Origin: Chara braunii
Lineage: Eukaryota; Streptophyta; Charophyceae; Charales; Characeae
NCBI GenBank assembly: GCA_003427395.1
Contig: BFEA01000819.1
Coordinates: 439,485-471,832 of the forward strand
Direction: 5' to 3'
DNA: 32,348 nucleotides
Below, piece after piece: positions 10,375-20,069 of the stretch (its first letter is position 1; each line of letters opens with the position of its first letter). The notes under the pieces are model-generated. The model ran no database searches. It worked only from the letters and a program-made list of their open reading frames with translations, and was not told the origin of the DNA. Position numbers and translations under genes: made by a program.

Positions 10375-10440
10375 CAACGTAGCACGTATGGTAGGGCACT
10401 GCTGTCACATAAGGGAATGGGTTCGAGTCTGGCTAGAGAC
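10375..10440 (+). repeat. Second tRNA-like segment
   Basis: CGTAGCACGTATGGTAGGGCA resembles an A box and GGGTTCGAGTCT (10419-10430) is a good B box. Spacing is about 25 bases too short for a complete tRNA. Probably another decayed polymerase III-type repeat. Confidence 0.3.
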
Positions 10441-10590
10441 TTTGGGGGGGTTCTTGCACAGATAGGGCCGCCATTCACACGACAGTACAACCCTATGTAT
10501 ACGGAATTCATCAGGGGCTTGGTGGGGGGTCCACACTACAACTGGGGCTGGTAGGAGCAGCCTCAGTATCTGGAATCATGGCATATACAC

Positions 10591-11180
10591 GTACACGACT
10601 GTGGTGGGCAAGGGTTCTCAAGGCTTCACGCTTGTCCTTGCCCGGGCTTGGTATCTAGAACCATGAACACATAGATATCACACAGATGGCACATACACAT
10701 GACTAGGGCTGGCTGTGGCTTTCAAGGCTTCGCGCTTGGCCTTGTACCGCCTCGGTATCTGACATCTGTAGAAAGGAAAAATACACATACACGACTGTGG
10801 TGGGCAAGGGTTCTCAAGGCTTCGCGCTTGTCCTTGCCCGGGCTTGGTATCTAGAACCATGGACACATAGATATCACGCAGATAGCACGTACACGTGACT
10901 GGGGGTGGCTGGGGCTTTCAAGGCTTCGCGCTTGGCCTTGTCCCACCTCGGTATCTGACATCTGTAGAAAGGAATGGGATGCCTGAGTAAGGATACATAG
11001 ATAACGTACAGATAACAAAAACAAATAACATGCCAGAATGGGGGTTTGTAGGTGAAGTAGACATAATGCTTGAGCCTGGCACCCGATGTACCGAAGTAAC
11101 ACGGCTTGCTTGACTGTGCCTCAACTGGGGCTGCGTGGGGCTTTCAAGGCTTCACGCTTGGCCCTGCCTCGGTGCCTAGA
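10591..11180. repeat. 196-bp dimeric tandem repeat
   Basis: The block TCAAGGCTTCRCGCTTG occurs at 10618, 10722, 10814, 10918 and 11144. The first and third, and the second and fourth, are 196 bp apart and nearly identical over the whole unit. Successive blocks differ, giving an alternating two-monomer unit (about 104 + 92). The last monomer (11144) is separated by a diverged or inserted segment. This is a satellite-like array. Confidence 0.75.
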
Positions 11181-11676
11181 ACTACTGTCTGGTCCAAGAG
11201 CATGGTGATAGTCCTGAGTACTCAACACTGAGGTAGGATAGTAGGATAGGGGTGCGCTAGGAGAATTGCCGAGAAGGATGGGTAGAGAAAGTGGTCTTAC
11301 GGAGCATAAAGGGACTGTAGGGCTACCAATAGCTGTGTCAGTAACCCTGTGTGCCTGGAGTCCGGCTTCTACAACAACCTGGGCTTTTTTTATTTTATTA
11401 AAGAAAAAGAGAAAAAAAAAAGACTGTAGAGTTGGTGAAACTCCGACAAAACTATCTGTCACAGCCCCTTGCTGTCCTCTTCTCTCTCTGTGGCTACAAC
11501 TCGTTGGGCAGCTCTTTTAATGAAGATGGTCTGTTCAAACTCCTCAGGTGAGGTCTCACTTGGCTGGAATATTCATTCTGCCAGTTTATATTCATAATCA
11601 TCAGGCAGAAAATGAATAATCCTGGGGCCTTTCTCCTGATGAGTCGACGAAACTCCAATGGAACAGTCATAGTCCC

Positions 11677-12228
11677 TTGTTTGTTGGCCTTTTCTCCCTC
11701 TCTGCCTACGGTGCAGTCGGCAGTTCTTATGACTATGGCCCTCATCACACCAGTTCTTATGACTATGGCCCTCATCACACCACTATCGAAAACGGGGCTT
11801 TCAACATTTCTTTACCACCGCGCAGCCTATCCAAACTCATGATGCGAAGAAAAAAAAAACGACAGGTGTCAGAAATGAGTTTCAACAGGTGCTATCGACA
11901 AGACTTCCATCCCGATCATGCGCTTTCAAAAGTTTCGCCTTCATATTATCCAAGTGGGCCTCTGAGGTTGGGGCGAAATATGTTTGTCCTCTCCTCCTCC
12001 CACCCCGTTTGTCTTTTCGCACACAGCTTTCACAAGCTCATCATTTCGTTACTTCTGTGTGGCAAAGAGGGGGTAAGCGGTCGAAACACTCCCTATCGAA
12101 ATTCCTACGACAGCTGTCCAAAATTTGTGGGTTTTGATGGTGTTGCAGCGAAGGACTATATGTATTGCCTGCTGCACTGTGGACAGAAAGGGAGAAATCA
12201 TAAATGGACAAGATACAGACAGCTGTGA
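11677..12228 (+). CDS. Hypothetical ORF inside an inverted-repeat element
   Basis: An ATG-initiated frame of 183 codons, unrecognised. The N-terminus (MFVGLFSLSAYGAVGSS) is mildly hydrophobic and could mimic a signal peptide. Residues 17-35 contain SSYDYGPHHT twice, from an exact 30-bp DNA duplication at 11721-11780. A basic patch RRKKKRQ follows near residue 57, derived from an A-rich stretch. The remainder has scattered cysteines with no zinc-finger spacing. The frame lies wholly within an element bounded by inverted repeats and reads through repeat-derived DNA, including a CTGCCTACGG motif. It may be a chance opening or the remnant of an element-encoded protein. Function unknown. Confidence 0.15.
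   Translation: MFVGLFSLSAYGAVGSSYDYGPHHTSSYDYGPHHTTIENGAFNISLPPRSLSKLMMRRKKKRQVSEMSFNRCYRQDFHPDHALSKVSPSYYPSGPLRLGRNMFVLSSSHPVCLFAHSFHKLIISLLLCGKEGVSGRNTPYRNSYDSCPKFVGFDGVAAKDYMYCLLHCGQKGRNHKWTRYRQL
11721..11780. repeat. Exact 30-bp tandem duplication
   Basis: The 30-base unit beginning CAGTTCTTATGACTATGG is repeated without change (11721-11750 and 11751-11780). Perfect identity implies a recent duplication or an assembly artefact. Confidence 0.9.
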
Positions 12229-12241
12229 CAGACCGTTTTGC

Positions 12242-12278
12242 TGGAGGTTTTTTTTTTTTTTTTTTTTTTTTTATGGAG
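12242..12278 (-). mobile_element. Bodyless poly(A) insertion (seen as poly T) in a terminal repeat
   Basis: About 25 T at 12248-12272 split the terminal repeat that is continuous in other copies (GTTTTGTCNGAGTTTCACC). TGGAG is duplicated on either side (12242-12246, 12274-12278). Comparison with the uninterrupted termini at 11428 and 29401 makes the insertion clear even though the duplication is short. Confidence 0.6.
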
Positions 12279-12475
12279 TTTCACCGACTCGTCAATATGT
12301 GTTCCTTTATATACATTAAAAAAAAAAGAAAAAAGAAGTTGATAGTACAACAAAAAGGCCCCCAGTTCCAGTATTAATACCCAATTTATGAGCATGCACA
12401 TAGGGGCCATTTTTCAGACAGTTCCACCCCAAGCTGGCTCCTGCATAAAGCCTCAATGAAATCAAATTTCAGCAG

Positions 12476-12626
12476 TTAAACCACCAGTACTTGGGCGACG
12501 CCTTAGCGTTAACGCTACGAGAATTTCGCTACCGGCGGGCCGTCGATAAATCGTATCGACAGCCCCCGCCGCTTCAAAAAAGGTGCGGCCGGCGCGGCGC
12601 GCAGTGCCCAAGTACTGGTGGTTTAA
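12476..12626. mobile_element. TTAA-flanked inverted-repeat element, copy 3
   Basis: It begins TTAAACCACCAGTACTTGGG and ends with the exact complement, CCCAAGTACTGGTGGTTTAA. The perfect inverted repeat is about 21 bp. TTAA is retained at both sides. The 151-bp GC-rich interior contains CGGCGCGGCGCG, similar to the copy at 8292. This is the best-preserved pair of ends of the family. Confidence 0.8.
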
Positions 12627-12670
12627 TTTCCTCAGACAGTCCTTTGTCTGACGGATAACAACCCAAGCTA

Positions 12671-12790
12671 ATGCTATAGGGGTGATGATAGGAGCAGACA
12701 CCACCAACACTCTCGGGGAGGCACCATCTATTGGCGCGGAGCAGCAACACCTACTGGGAAGCGGGTCCAGCGTCCCTGTAATGAGAGCAA
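12671..12790 (-). mobile_element. LINE 3'-end copy without poly(A)
   Basis: On the minus strand it carries GGGACGCTGGACCCGCTTCC, the CCAATAGATGG region and one hairpin arm (GTGTTGGTGGTG, loop TCTGCTCCTATCA). No T run is found at the low-coordinate end, so the tail has been lost. Similarity ends near the GGGACGCTGG start. Confidence 0.6.
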
Positions 12791-12989
12791 GCTGCAGGGT
12801 CCTACCTAGAAAGACAGCAATTTGACAGAGTGGACTACCCCGCAGCCGAAGATGAGTAATTGTAACAAGCTGGACTACTTGTGCCCACATGGCATTCTTT
12901 TATATTTTCTTGAAGAAGTAAACATCGCATTGCGACTCCTAAGGTACCATTGATCAGCAATGACTGGGCCGCTTAGAATGTACCAGGGG

Positions 12990-13066
12990 GTCATTTGCTG
13001 CAGTTAGAGCTCTGCCTCTGCACTACGAATTGAACCATACCTACTTGGTAGTGGCAGCCAGGATCC
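12990..13066 (+). repeat. Degenerate tRNA-like segment
   Basis: The segment TTGCTGCAGTTAGAGCTCTG resembles a D arm and is followed by GAATTGAACC and GGTAGTGGCAGCC. The last block also follows the B-box-like stretch at 9808. It is probably an old relative of the repeats at 9413-9878 and 10082. Not a functional tRNA. Confidence 0.25.
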
Positions 13067-13310
13067 TGAGACAAGGTATGGGAATACCCATGGGCAAGAG
13101 CAGCAGCCCGCCGCTAGCCTGCTTATTACGCATCTACAATGAGGTATGCTTTTTGGGTTCACCGGGGAGGGGTAGGAACTTGGTATAGGGCATAAGATCA
13201 GCGGACCATGTATCTATGATTCTATATTTGTATGAGAAGGGAGCTCTCTGCATGGGAGGCAAAGGGCGGGAAAGGTAATTGAGAAATTGACGGGTATCTA
13301 GGACAAAAAC

Positions 13311-13769
13311 TTGGAGTTAAAAAGGACGGATTTGGGGGAAGGGGTCTGGGGGTTCCTGGGATGTGAGCTAAAAGTCTGCAATTTTCCGAACAGGGTCGAA
13401 ATCAGATATAGGGGGGGAAATGAGGACAATGTTTGGTCCGAGGAATTCTCCTACCGGTCATTCTCCTACCGGTCATTCTCCTACCGGTCATTCTCCTACC
13501 GGTCATTCTCCTACCGGTCATTCTCCTACCGGTCAATGCAAAGCTACAGGTCGTACGCTGATAAAAAACAGAAAAAAGCCGTAGTGAATAGTGCGTTGGC
13601 TCGGATTCGATCCTGCACATCGACTGTGGAGCTAGAGGAGCTACCCCTGTTGTCATTGGGAAGAGTACGGAGGCTTTTGGGGTACCCGCGTGAGTCTTTT
13701 ACCGGGACTTTGGGAAGGTTTATTACGAGAACAGCCCCAGAATGGGAAAGGTACCGGGATCGAGGATAG
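13311..13769 (+). CDS. Hypothetical ORF with six FSYRS repeats
   Basis: An ATG-initiated 152-codon frame, unrecognised. Residues 46-75 consist of six exact copies of FSYRS encoded by the 15-bp minisatellite at 13446-13535, followed by the related SMQSYRSYADKK. The rest is charged (KKQKKA; RVRRLLGYPRESF) and has no domain that I recognise. Because 15 bp preserves the frame, expansion would not disrupt the reading frame. The antisense frame is also open and reads repeated TGRRM, so openness alone is weak evidence for a gene. It could be an exon or a chance ORF around a minisatellite. Confidence 0.2.
   Translation: MELKRTDLGEGVWGFLGCELKVCNFPNRVEIRYRGGNEDNVWSEEFSYRSFSYRSFSYRSFSYRSFSYRSFSYRSMQSYRSYADKKQKKAVVNSALARIRSCTSTVELEELPLLSLGRVRRLLGYPRESFTGTLGRFITRTAPEWERYRDRG
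13446..13535. repeat. 15-bp minisatellite, six perfect units
   Basis: The unit TTCTCCTACCGGTCA is repeated six times without variation. Perfect identity indicates recent expansion, or collapse/expansion during assembly. Confidence 0.95.
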
Positions 13770-13798
13770 AATTAGCAGTGGCGGCAACATTATAATGG

Positions 13799-13981
13799 TT
13801 GACCGTCGCTCACACACCAAGGAGGTGCCGCCCCCTGAAGAAGTCGGTTCTGGCGCTGACAGAAACGCGTTGGGGACTATGCCAGAACTTCGACAGTATC
13901 AAGGTAGCAGGGATGATGTTGAAGATCTGGCGATGGAGGGAGCTTGGGTGTTGGCCTAGCTGTGGAGTGGAGCGATGCTGA
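13799..13981 (+). pseudogene. Possible decayed LINE endonuclease fragment
   Basis: One frame reads KKSVLALTETRWG, resembling the catalytic-Glu block of APE-type endonucleases in non-LTR elements (LALTETRW or LQETR). An overlapping frame just downstream reads GVGLAVEWS, like the following GGVG block. The two are in different frames and no other motif is found. The match is short and could be chance. Confidence 0.15.
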
Positions 13982-14390
13982 TGGCGGAGTGTTTAATACT
14001 TTCTAGTATTCTAATCGTAATCGTTGAGTGGCCCCTCGTTGGGCCTTGGCCTAAGACTACTACGTGTTCACGTCATGTTGTGATTGTGACATCAGTGCGC
14101 TCTCGGCCTCAGTGACGCTCTTGCGTCCACTCTGCATTACTCCCAGCCGCAAATCTACCTACCCCTCTGTTACGCTGCCCTGTAACCGAGCCAGATTGGG
14201 GTGTGAGACCGGGAAGAGGCCTGATTGGTGCACAGCACGGGCTCAATTGTGATTGGTTGTTTGGAATGGATACAGGAAATTAGGGATAGGATAGCAATTC
14301 AGTGCTGTGGCAGTTGCTAAATTTTTAGAATTTCTCAGAATTATCCAAAAGTTGCAATCTGTTCTTAAAAAAGGGGGGTAGTCTGTTTTG
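13982..14390. other. Unannotated region with a fragment of the 640-bp repeat
   Basis: At 14176-14217 the stretch CTGCCCTGTAACCGAGCCAG followed by GGGGTGTGAGACC matches an internal block of the repeat family at 14400-15060 and 26356-27130. Nothing else is recognised. Confidence 0.4.
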
Positions 14391-14399
14391 TCCTAAAAA

Positions 14400-15060
14400 T
14401 GTCTTCTGGATCCTGGGGATCCCTGGGAACTTTGTTTAGGTGGTTTCAAGGCTGTAATACTCAGTGACCTGAGGCTGTTCGATGCCAGAACGACGCTGGT
14501 CGGTGCTGGGGTGTTGCCCTGTAACCTGCTGATGCAGGAGCATGAGGCCTGGTAGAGAGATCTGGGGGTGCTTTGGGGGGGCATTCCACAGGACAACCAA
14601 GGGTTGCTGCTGGGACGACGCTGGCCGGAGCTGGGGTGAGTTGTGTTGCCCTGTAACCCAGCAGGATGGGGGGCGTGAGGCCTGGTAGAGCTCGGCAGGG
14701 AGTAAGACAGAGTTGGAGAACCTTGGAAGGTTTTGTTAGGGATTGTGCGGGTATTGGGGCTTTTGTAGGACTTCTGCAGTCTATTCCCATACCTTTTCTC
14801 AGTAACGGGCAAGAAAGGGATTGAGGTGAGAGAGAGAAAGATATCACGCGTCCTACTAGTGAAGGGGCTAGCTGGTAGGACAAAAATAGGGCATAGCAGC
14901 AGCAGAGATGGTGACTTTACTGCAATAAGTCTTGCCGGAGTGAAGTAAAGAGGACTGATGGTGGATTCTTGAGTCGTTTTCTGAATATTGTCTAACTCTG
15001 AAGTTCCTTGCAAAAAACGGTCTGAAGTAGCTCCAAAACTCTTAGTAGGTTTCTAGTCTC
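14400..15060 (+). repeat. ~640-bp repeat family, single copy
   Basis: Blocks in order are GTTCGATGCCAGAACGACGC (14477), GGGACGACGCTGG (14612) with CAGGGAGTAAGACAG, TCCTACTAGTGAAGGGGCTA (14851) and GTCTTGCCGGAGTGAAG (about 14930). All four occur in the same cyclic order at 26356-27130. Blocks 1 and 2 are themselves related (CGACGCTGG, GCTGGGGTG, TTGCCCTGTAACC). The 206-codon minus frame crossing it is the antisense of this repeat. Type of element unknown. Confidence 0.65.
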
Positions 15061-15104
15061 ATTTTCATGGAATTTTCTGATGACTTTTCTGAACGTGCTC
15101 GTTA

Positions 15105-15286
15105 TGGGACGCTGGGCCCGGTTCCCGGTTTGTGCCAATTTGTGAGGATATGGTTGTATCTATGGGACGCTGGACCCGGTTTCCAGCAGGTGTTGCTCCC
15201 CACCAATAGATGGAGCATGTGTNNNNNNNNNNNNNNNNNNNNNNNNNNNNNNNNNNNNNNNNAAAAAAAAAAAAAAAAAAAAAAAA
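15105..15286 (+). mobile_element. LINE 3'-end-like module with a sequence gap
   Basis: GGGACGCTGGGCCCGGTTCC (from about 15107) and GGGACGCTGGACCCGG (from about 15157) are two starts of the module in direct orientation. The second continues through CCAATAGATGGAGC to a 40-N gap (15223-15262) and then 24 A. The hairpin, if present, lies in the gap. Flanking GGAGCATGTGT resembles the hairpin-less copy at 27370. Confidence 0.6.
15223..15262. other. Assembly gap (40 N)
   Basis: Forty consecutive N immediately before a poly(A) run. The size is probably nominal. Sequences on the two sides may not be truly adjacent. Confidence 0.95.
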
Positions 15287-15395
15287 CCAACGCTGAGTAG
15301 ACAATGTTTCTGATTAGTCATCATCTAGCTCTATTTCATGACCTCAATCACCCACTCTGACATCCTAAATCATCCAAAATGATCCTCTCTCGAAG

Positions 15396-15790
15396 TAAAA
15401 CTCGCCGGATTACAATGGTTACATCTTCACTCAAGTGTTCCAACAGCGGTCTGGTGTGCAGAGAAAGGTATGCAAATTAACACTCAGTGCGATGTCTGCC
15501 TACAAGAGTCACTGGAGGACACCTCTCATCTTTGGTGGGAGTGCGTGGTGGCCAGGGGCTTCTGGGACTGGGTTAGTTCCTTATGGTTCATGGCCTACGG
15601 TCCTGAAATACAATGGACAAAGGTGTTTATTATGCTGGGTAGTTTGCAGAACGACCCGGTATCTTGCATAGGTAACAAATTCAGGGTAGTAGGCTTCTCA
15701 GGGTAGTAGGCTTCTGGATACTGTGGATGGCAAGAGAAAGACGTTTCAAGAACACTCGATGGTCTCAGGCAACAGTCAGAATGCCTCGGG
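15396..15790 (+). pseudogene. C-terminal fragment of a second LINE (zinc-knuckle region)
   Basis: The frame reads KLAGLQWLHL...PTAVWCAEKG, then CDVCLQESLEDTSHLWWEC, a C-x2-C...H-x4-C pattern typical of the zinc-binding region after the reverse transcriptase of plant LINEs. The main LINE has the counterpart SLQWQIAHRCLPTNDWLIDR and ETIEHIFMQC. It continues to VVGFWILWMARERRF, like VMWALWWQRC in the main element, but a 17-bp tandem duplication (TCAGGGTAGTAGGCTTC, about 15681-15714) breaks the frame. The protein differs clearly from the neighbour's, so it belongs to another LINE lineage or an old copy. The N-terminal parts are absent. Confidence 0.65.
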
Positions 15791-15930
15791 AAATGCACGG
15801 TCCTTGTAGGCCATTCTCAATGTGGACTGGACGTTTATGGATGCCTGTAGGTCATCTTCTCAATGTGGACTGTTGCCTATTCTCAATGTGGACTGAACGT
15901 TTCTGGACATTTCAAGAACACTCGGTGGTA
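15725..15930 (+). repeat. Short direct repeats between two LINE segments
   Basis: TTTCAAGAACACTCGRTGGT occurs at about 15747 and 15910. CAATGTGGACTG occurs three times (around 15815, 15861 and 15885). The last continues into a 23-base stretch matching the main LINE motif-A DNA (18217-18239) at 22 positions. It looks like a scrambled junction. Confidence 0.45.
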
Positions 15931-15944
15931 TGAAGCCGGACACT

Positions 15945-16222
15945 ATGAACCGGGAGCGATGGCCATCATTAGCGTATCAACGGAGGGATTGAGAATGACC
16001 TACAAGGACCTTTACGTAAGATTTGAAGAAAATAAGGAAGCAGGGCTACAATGGCTCACGCACAATATGATCTTGGACACCCAACAAATGAAAATCAAAC
16101 CAAGCAACGTTTGGTCGACTGACGAGCTGCTCACCTGCATCTGCATAATACTGAGAAAGAACATTCTCAACAAAGGGGTAAATTGGGATGCACAAGAATG
16201 GTCCCCTATACTCGACAAATAA
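15945..16222 (+). CDS. Possible 3' end of LINE ORF1
   Basis: This frame (GAMAIISVSTEGLRM...EEWSP-like end, stop at 16220-16222) lies directly upstream of ORF2 and overlaps its probable start. The arrangement and coding-like composition suit the C-terminal part of the first ORF of an L1-type LINE, whose product would bind the element RNA. No CCHC knuckle or RRM is visible in the 90 residues present. The N-terminal portion is missing or replaced by the repeat-rich junction at 15725-15930. Identification rests on position and is tentative. Other possibilities are an ORF2 N-terminal extension in another frame, or unrelated DNA. Confidence 0.35.
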
Positions 16223-16339
16223 CAAGGGGACCGAGGGCACTCACGCACACAAAAAACACAAATCCAATGGAGCTGGTAGACGTAGTATATGGGAAGAATG
16301 GGAAATGGCGACGCATACTACAGCAGACTGACTTGGATA

Positions 16340-17085
16340 TTAGATCAATCAACGTGAATGATCTGGCTTCCCGCAACCCCAAAAAAATTAACGAGCTGAG
16401 GGACTTGATGAAAGGGGTTGGGGGAAGATCATGGCCAGGCGTGGTATGCATCCAAGAAACCCACCTTATGGATACCCCAGAGCACCATAGGGTGCACAGG
16501 TAAGCCTGGCCCTTTCAGAGCCACCAAGCATTCGCCCCCCGCCCCGGAAGCTCGGGTGTGGTCATCTGGATCCCGCCCGAATCACGGTGCGAGGTCCTTC
16601 ACTGGGAGAAGGACGAGGAGAATACTAGGCGCCCTGGAATTAGAAGTCGTGTGTATAGTATCTATATACGCCCCAAACACGCCCCGTGAAAAACATGTGT
16701 TTTTTGACAAAATGGTAACCATCCCCACCCCGGATATCCCCCTCATACTAGCAGGGGACTTCAACGCGGCACCCGACAGATGGCTAGATAGGTGGAAAAT
16801 CCCCCATACCACGGCACACAATGTAGAGGAGGATGAGCGTATGTTGAAGGATTTGTGCACCCCCCTATCGCTCTTTGACACATTCAAGCGAAACCACCCC
16901 AAAGATAGAACCTTTACTTGCATCCAAAACAAGGACCCCACCAGACCATCCAAATCAAGGATTGACCTGATCCTAGCATTAGAAGAATTGGGAGGAGAAC
17001 TCTCGATGACAGCAATACTCCCATCCAGCCCGTTCCCCGGTATGGATCACAAAATGTGTATGGCGGTATGGACATTTCGCAAACG
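16340..17085 (+). other. APE-type endonuclease domain of LINE ORF2
   Basis: Motifs in order: SINVNDLASRN (usual N-V-N-G-L block), VVCIQETHL (catalytic Glu), GSSGVVIWIP, VSIYAPN, LAGDFNAAPD (catalytic Asp and Asn), KSRIDLIL (the S-R-I-D block) and GMDHKM (catalytic Asp-His). The domain is split by a stop at 16501 and a frame change near 16620. This nuclease determines the target site. Confidence 0.85.
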
Positions 17086-17759
17086 TCCGGACCGAGGGGC
17101 CAGTTACTATAAGCTGAACACCTCCCTACTAAACATTAGACCGTTCAAACAATACCTCCAACAAGCCTGGGATTTTTGGAAAGACCACCGCTTCCAACAC
17201 GAATCACAGATTGACTGGTTTAATAATGGCCTATTCTTCATGGCCAAGAAGTGTAACGAGTACTCCAAATATCTAGTCACCCAGAGACATCTCCAAGAAG
17301 CCACGATCATGCAAAATTTCTTAAGCGCAGAGCAAGAGCAAAATCTGTTAACTTCGCAAGGGAAGGAACAGCGAAGCACCGACCTATAATCCCAAATACA
17401 AAAACTGAAGGACCAACTTTTTCAACATGCACAATATAGATGGCAAGGTGCCCAAATAAGGGCCAGGCTATCTAGATTCTCAACGGAAGGGGCAATGGAC
17501 TCTCATTTTTTTGGCTTGGCTAGAATGCGCTGCCAACGAACCACGATCGAGGCTTTATATGAACCAAATGCCAGGGACGCGGACCCGGCCGTGTCCACAG
17601 CCCGCTGCACAAAGATAACATACAATTTTTATAAGGAGTTTTTCTCCTCACACCTGGACAAGTCAGATCCCCCCCATCACAACCGTCTAATTCAGGAATT
17701 TCTGGAACCGCTCAACAAGACTTTGGCGATTGAACAACGGGAAGCACTAGAAGCCCCGC

Positions 17760-18560
17760 TCACCAAGGACGAAATATGGTCCGCCCTTCTACAAATGAAG
17801 GAGGATAAGGTCCCCGGGATAGATGGCTTCCCCAAAGAATTTTGGGAAACCACCTGGGAATTTATGAGCCAGGATATTATGGACTTCTACAACGAAGTAT
17901 GGCTCACGGGGGAAATGGGAGAAAGGGTGGGGCAAGGGATACTAACCCTCCTGTATAAAAAAAGAGATAAAATGGACATCAGGAATTATCGTCCCATAAC
18001 ATTGCTTACAGTTGTCTATAAAATGTTGCCAAAGGCCTTGGCAAACAAAATGATCCCAGTAATGGAGAATGTCATCCATCCGGATCAAACCGGCTTCATG
18101 CAGAACAGAAACATTCAGGAGAATATCCTACTAATACATGAGATCCTCCAACTCACGAAGCACTCTCGTCAGAATGCGGCCTTCATATTCATCGACTTCG
18201 AAAAGGCCTACGACCATGTGGACTGGACGTTTCTGGACAAATGCCTCGAGAAGATGAACTTTGGGCCAGGCTTAAGACGTTGGATACAAATCCTGTATCA
18301 AAATGTCACCACATGTGTCCAGGTCAACGGGAGTCTTGCGCCACCCTTACGCCTGGAATGATCAGTCAGACAAGGGGACCCTATTGCCCCTTTCCTGTTC
18401 CTGGTCATAATGGAAGCACTGACCGCTAATCTTCGGGAAAATAAAAACATCACCAAACTATGAGTTACACGAATCCCGGACGAAGCGGTCCCGGTGTGCT
18501 CCCTTTTCGCAGATGACCTAACAATGCAGAAGCCACACACGACAACATGGAGGAAATTCA
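17760..18560 (+). other. Reverse transcriptase domain of LINE ORF2
   Basis: KVPGIDGFPKEFW, NYRPITLL, PDQTGFMQNRNIQENI, FIFIDFEKAYDHVDW (motif A, catalytic Asp), SVRQGDPIAPFLF (motif B) and FADDLTM (motif C, catalytic Asp pair at 18512-18517) occur in the expected order. Stops fall just before motif B (18359) and between motifs B and C (18461). A frame change follows motif C. Confidence 0.9.
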
Positions 18561-20069
18561 ACATATGATGGAAAAATTTATTAAGGTTTCCGACATGTCC
18601 GTCAACTGGGGATCCAAAACACAAGGCTGGTGGATCCATCACCAAGGAGGACGTCCCCCAGAAGCCCCACGCATAACCTGGGTGCCACTGGAGGCACCCA
18701 TAAGGATCTTGGGGGTATCCATGACCGCAGAAGGAAGGCCACCTACTAATGACGAATGGATCAGCACCCCGGCGCAACACAAATTAAATAATTGGAAAAA
18801 CAAACACACGTCACTCTTTGGTAGGGCCTTAGTTCTCAACAGTGTTATCTTCGCATCGCTATGGTATAAGTCCCTGCTATGGCCCTTAAGCAAAGCAGCC
18901 TTGAGGGCTCTAAGGCGAAAGGCTGCAGCATTCTTGTGGCGGGGAGATGGCGAGTCAGTCAATGCCATTAGCCGAGTGGCCTGGGACTCCATTATCCAAC
19001 CAAAGGCGGGAGGAGGCCTAGGGATTCTGGACCCGGCCACGCAGGTATAAGCCCTGCAAATCAAATGGATAAAGAAGCTCATATTTGCCCCCCAGAGCCC
19101 ATGGTGTGCCTTGGCCCTGGAACATCTTGCCCGGATAGCCCCGACAGCCCCCCGTACAACCCACCCGCTCACTTGGCTAGAAGACCGCTTTTTGACAATC
19201 CCGAGTAAACTCCCGGACGGCAGGGAGGGAGCAGAAGGAGGGGGCCAACCATTAGACAACTTTTGGCCATCCCTGCTACAAACCTGGCGTAGTCTCCCGC
19301 TTCCAGACAAGACCCAACCTGGTCGATGGGAGGAAGTCTACCGGCAACCCCTCTTTGGCAACCGATGGACAACAGATACAGAGGGACGGGTGAGGATAAG
19401 CTCAGCCCCGCCATGGAAAAACTGGGTCAAACATGGTATTCTTAGGGTTGGAGATCTCTGGGACACGGACAGACAACCATGGAAGACAGGGGACCAAATG
19501 CAGGGCATCTTACGGTACTGCCATCTAGTCGAGGAGTCCTTGGAAAACCTCATTGAAACCATCCCGCTGGAATGGTATCGGATACTCAAGAGGGGCCCCA
19601 CGCTAGTAGAAGGTGACTGGGTGACGATCGCAGGGACCCCACAACTAATTGGATTGATTCACATGGTCTCCCCTCAAATGATCCTGATCGAACACCACAC
19701 CATCACAACACTACATACCCTCCAAGCAATGGAGGCACCATTTGAATGGAATAACAGAACAACGGCCAACAGAGTGAGAATCCTGGAAGAAAAGGGACAA
19801 AGGATGGTTTTCCAGCCAGACAAACCTATCCAGGACCTGGCCTTGGACCCGGCAGAATGGGTATGGCAGCCCCCCCGACGAAGGGGCGCCTCCGGAGAGA
19901 GCCACATTGGCTTGCACCTCTTAACGGTCAAATCCGCCTATAAAATGCTTCGACCCAAACGTCAATTGAAGGATACAGTTAATGATAGATGGGCCAAGCA
20001 TTTGAATCTCGACCGCTCTCTCCTGACACCGATTCAATGGTTCAAGGAACAAAAGCATAAGCCAATGAA

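Larger units (their letters stand above)
11428..12291. mobile_element. Inverted-repeat element with GAGTYGGTGAAACTC termini
   Basis: The left end (GAGTTGGTGAAACTCC, then CAAAACTATCTGTCACAG) is the inverted match of the right end (CTGTGACAGACCGTTTTG, then GGAGTTTCACCGACTC). The right terminal repeat is split by a poly(T) insertion at 12248-12273. A diverged CTCTCTGCCTACGG-type subterminal motif follows the left end and recurs at 11697. The same terminus is seen at 29386-29427. The element holds one 183-codon ORF of unknown nature and no recognised transposase. Confidence 0.55.

Noticed and set aside
14393-15013. 206-codon minus-strand ORF rich in Ser and Pro
   Set aside because: It is the antisense of the 640-bp repeat. 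The corresponding frame in the second copy is broken, so it is not under coding constraint.
18298-19310. Minus-strand ORFs of 160 and 223 codons
   Set aside because: They are antisense to the LINE reverse transcriptase region, whose plus-strand motifs are unmistakable.
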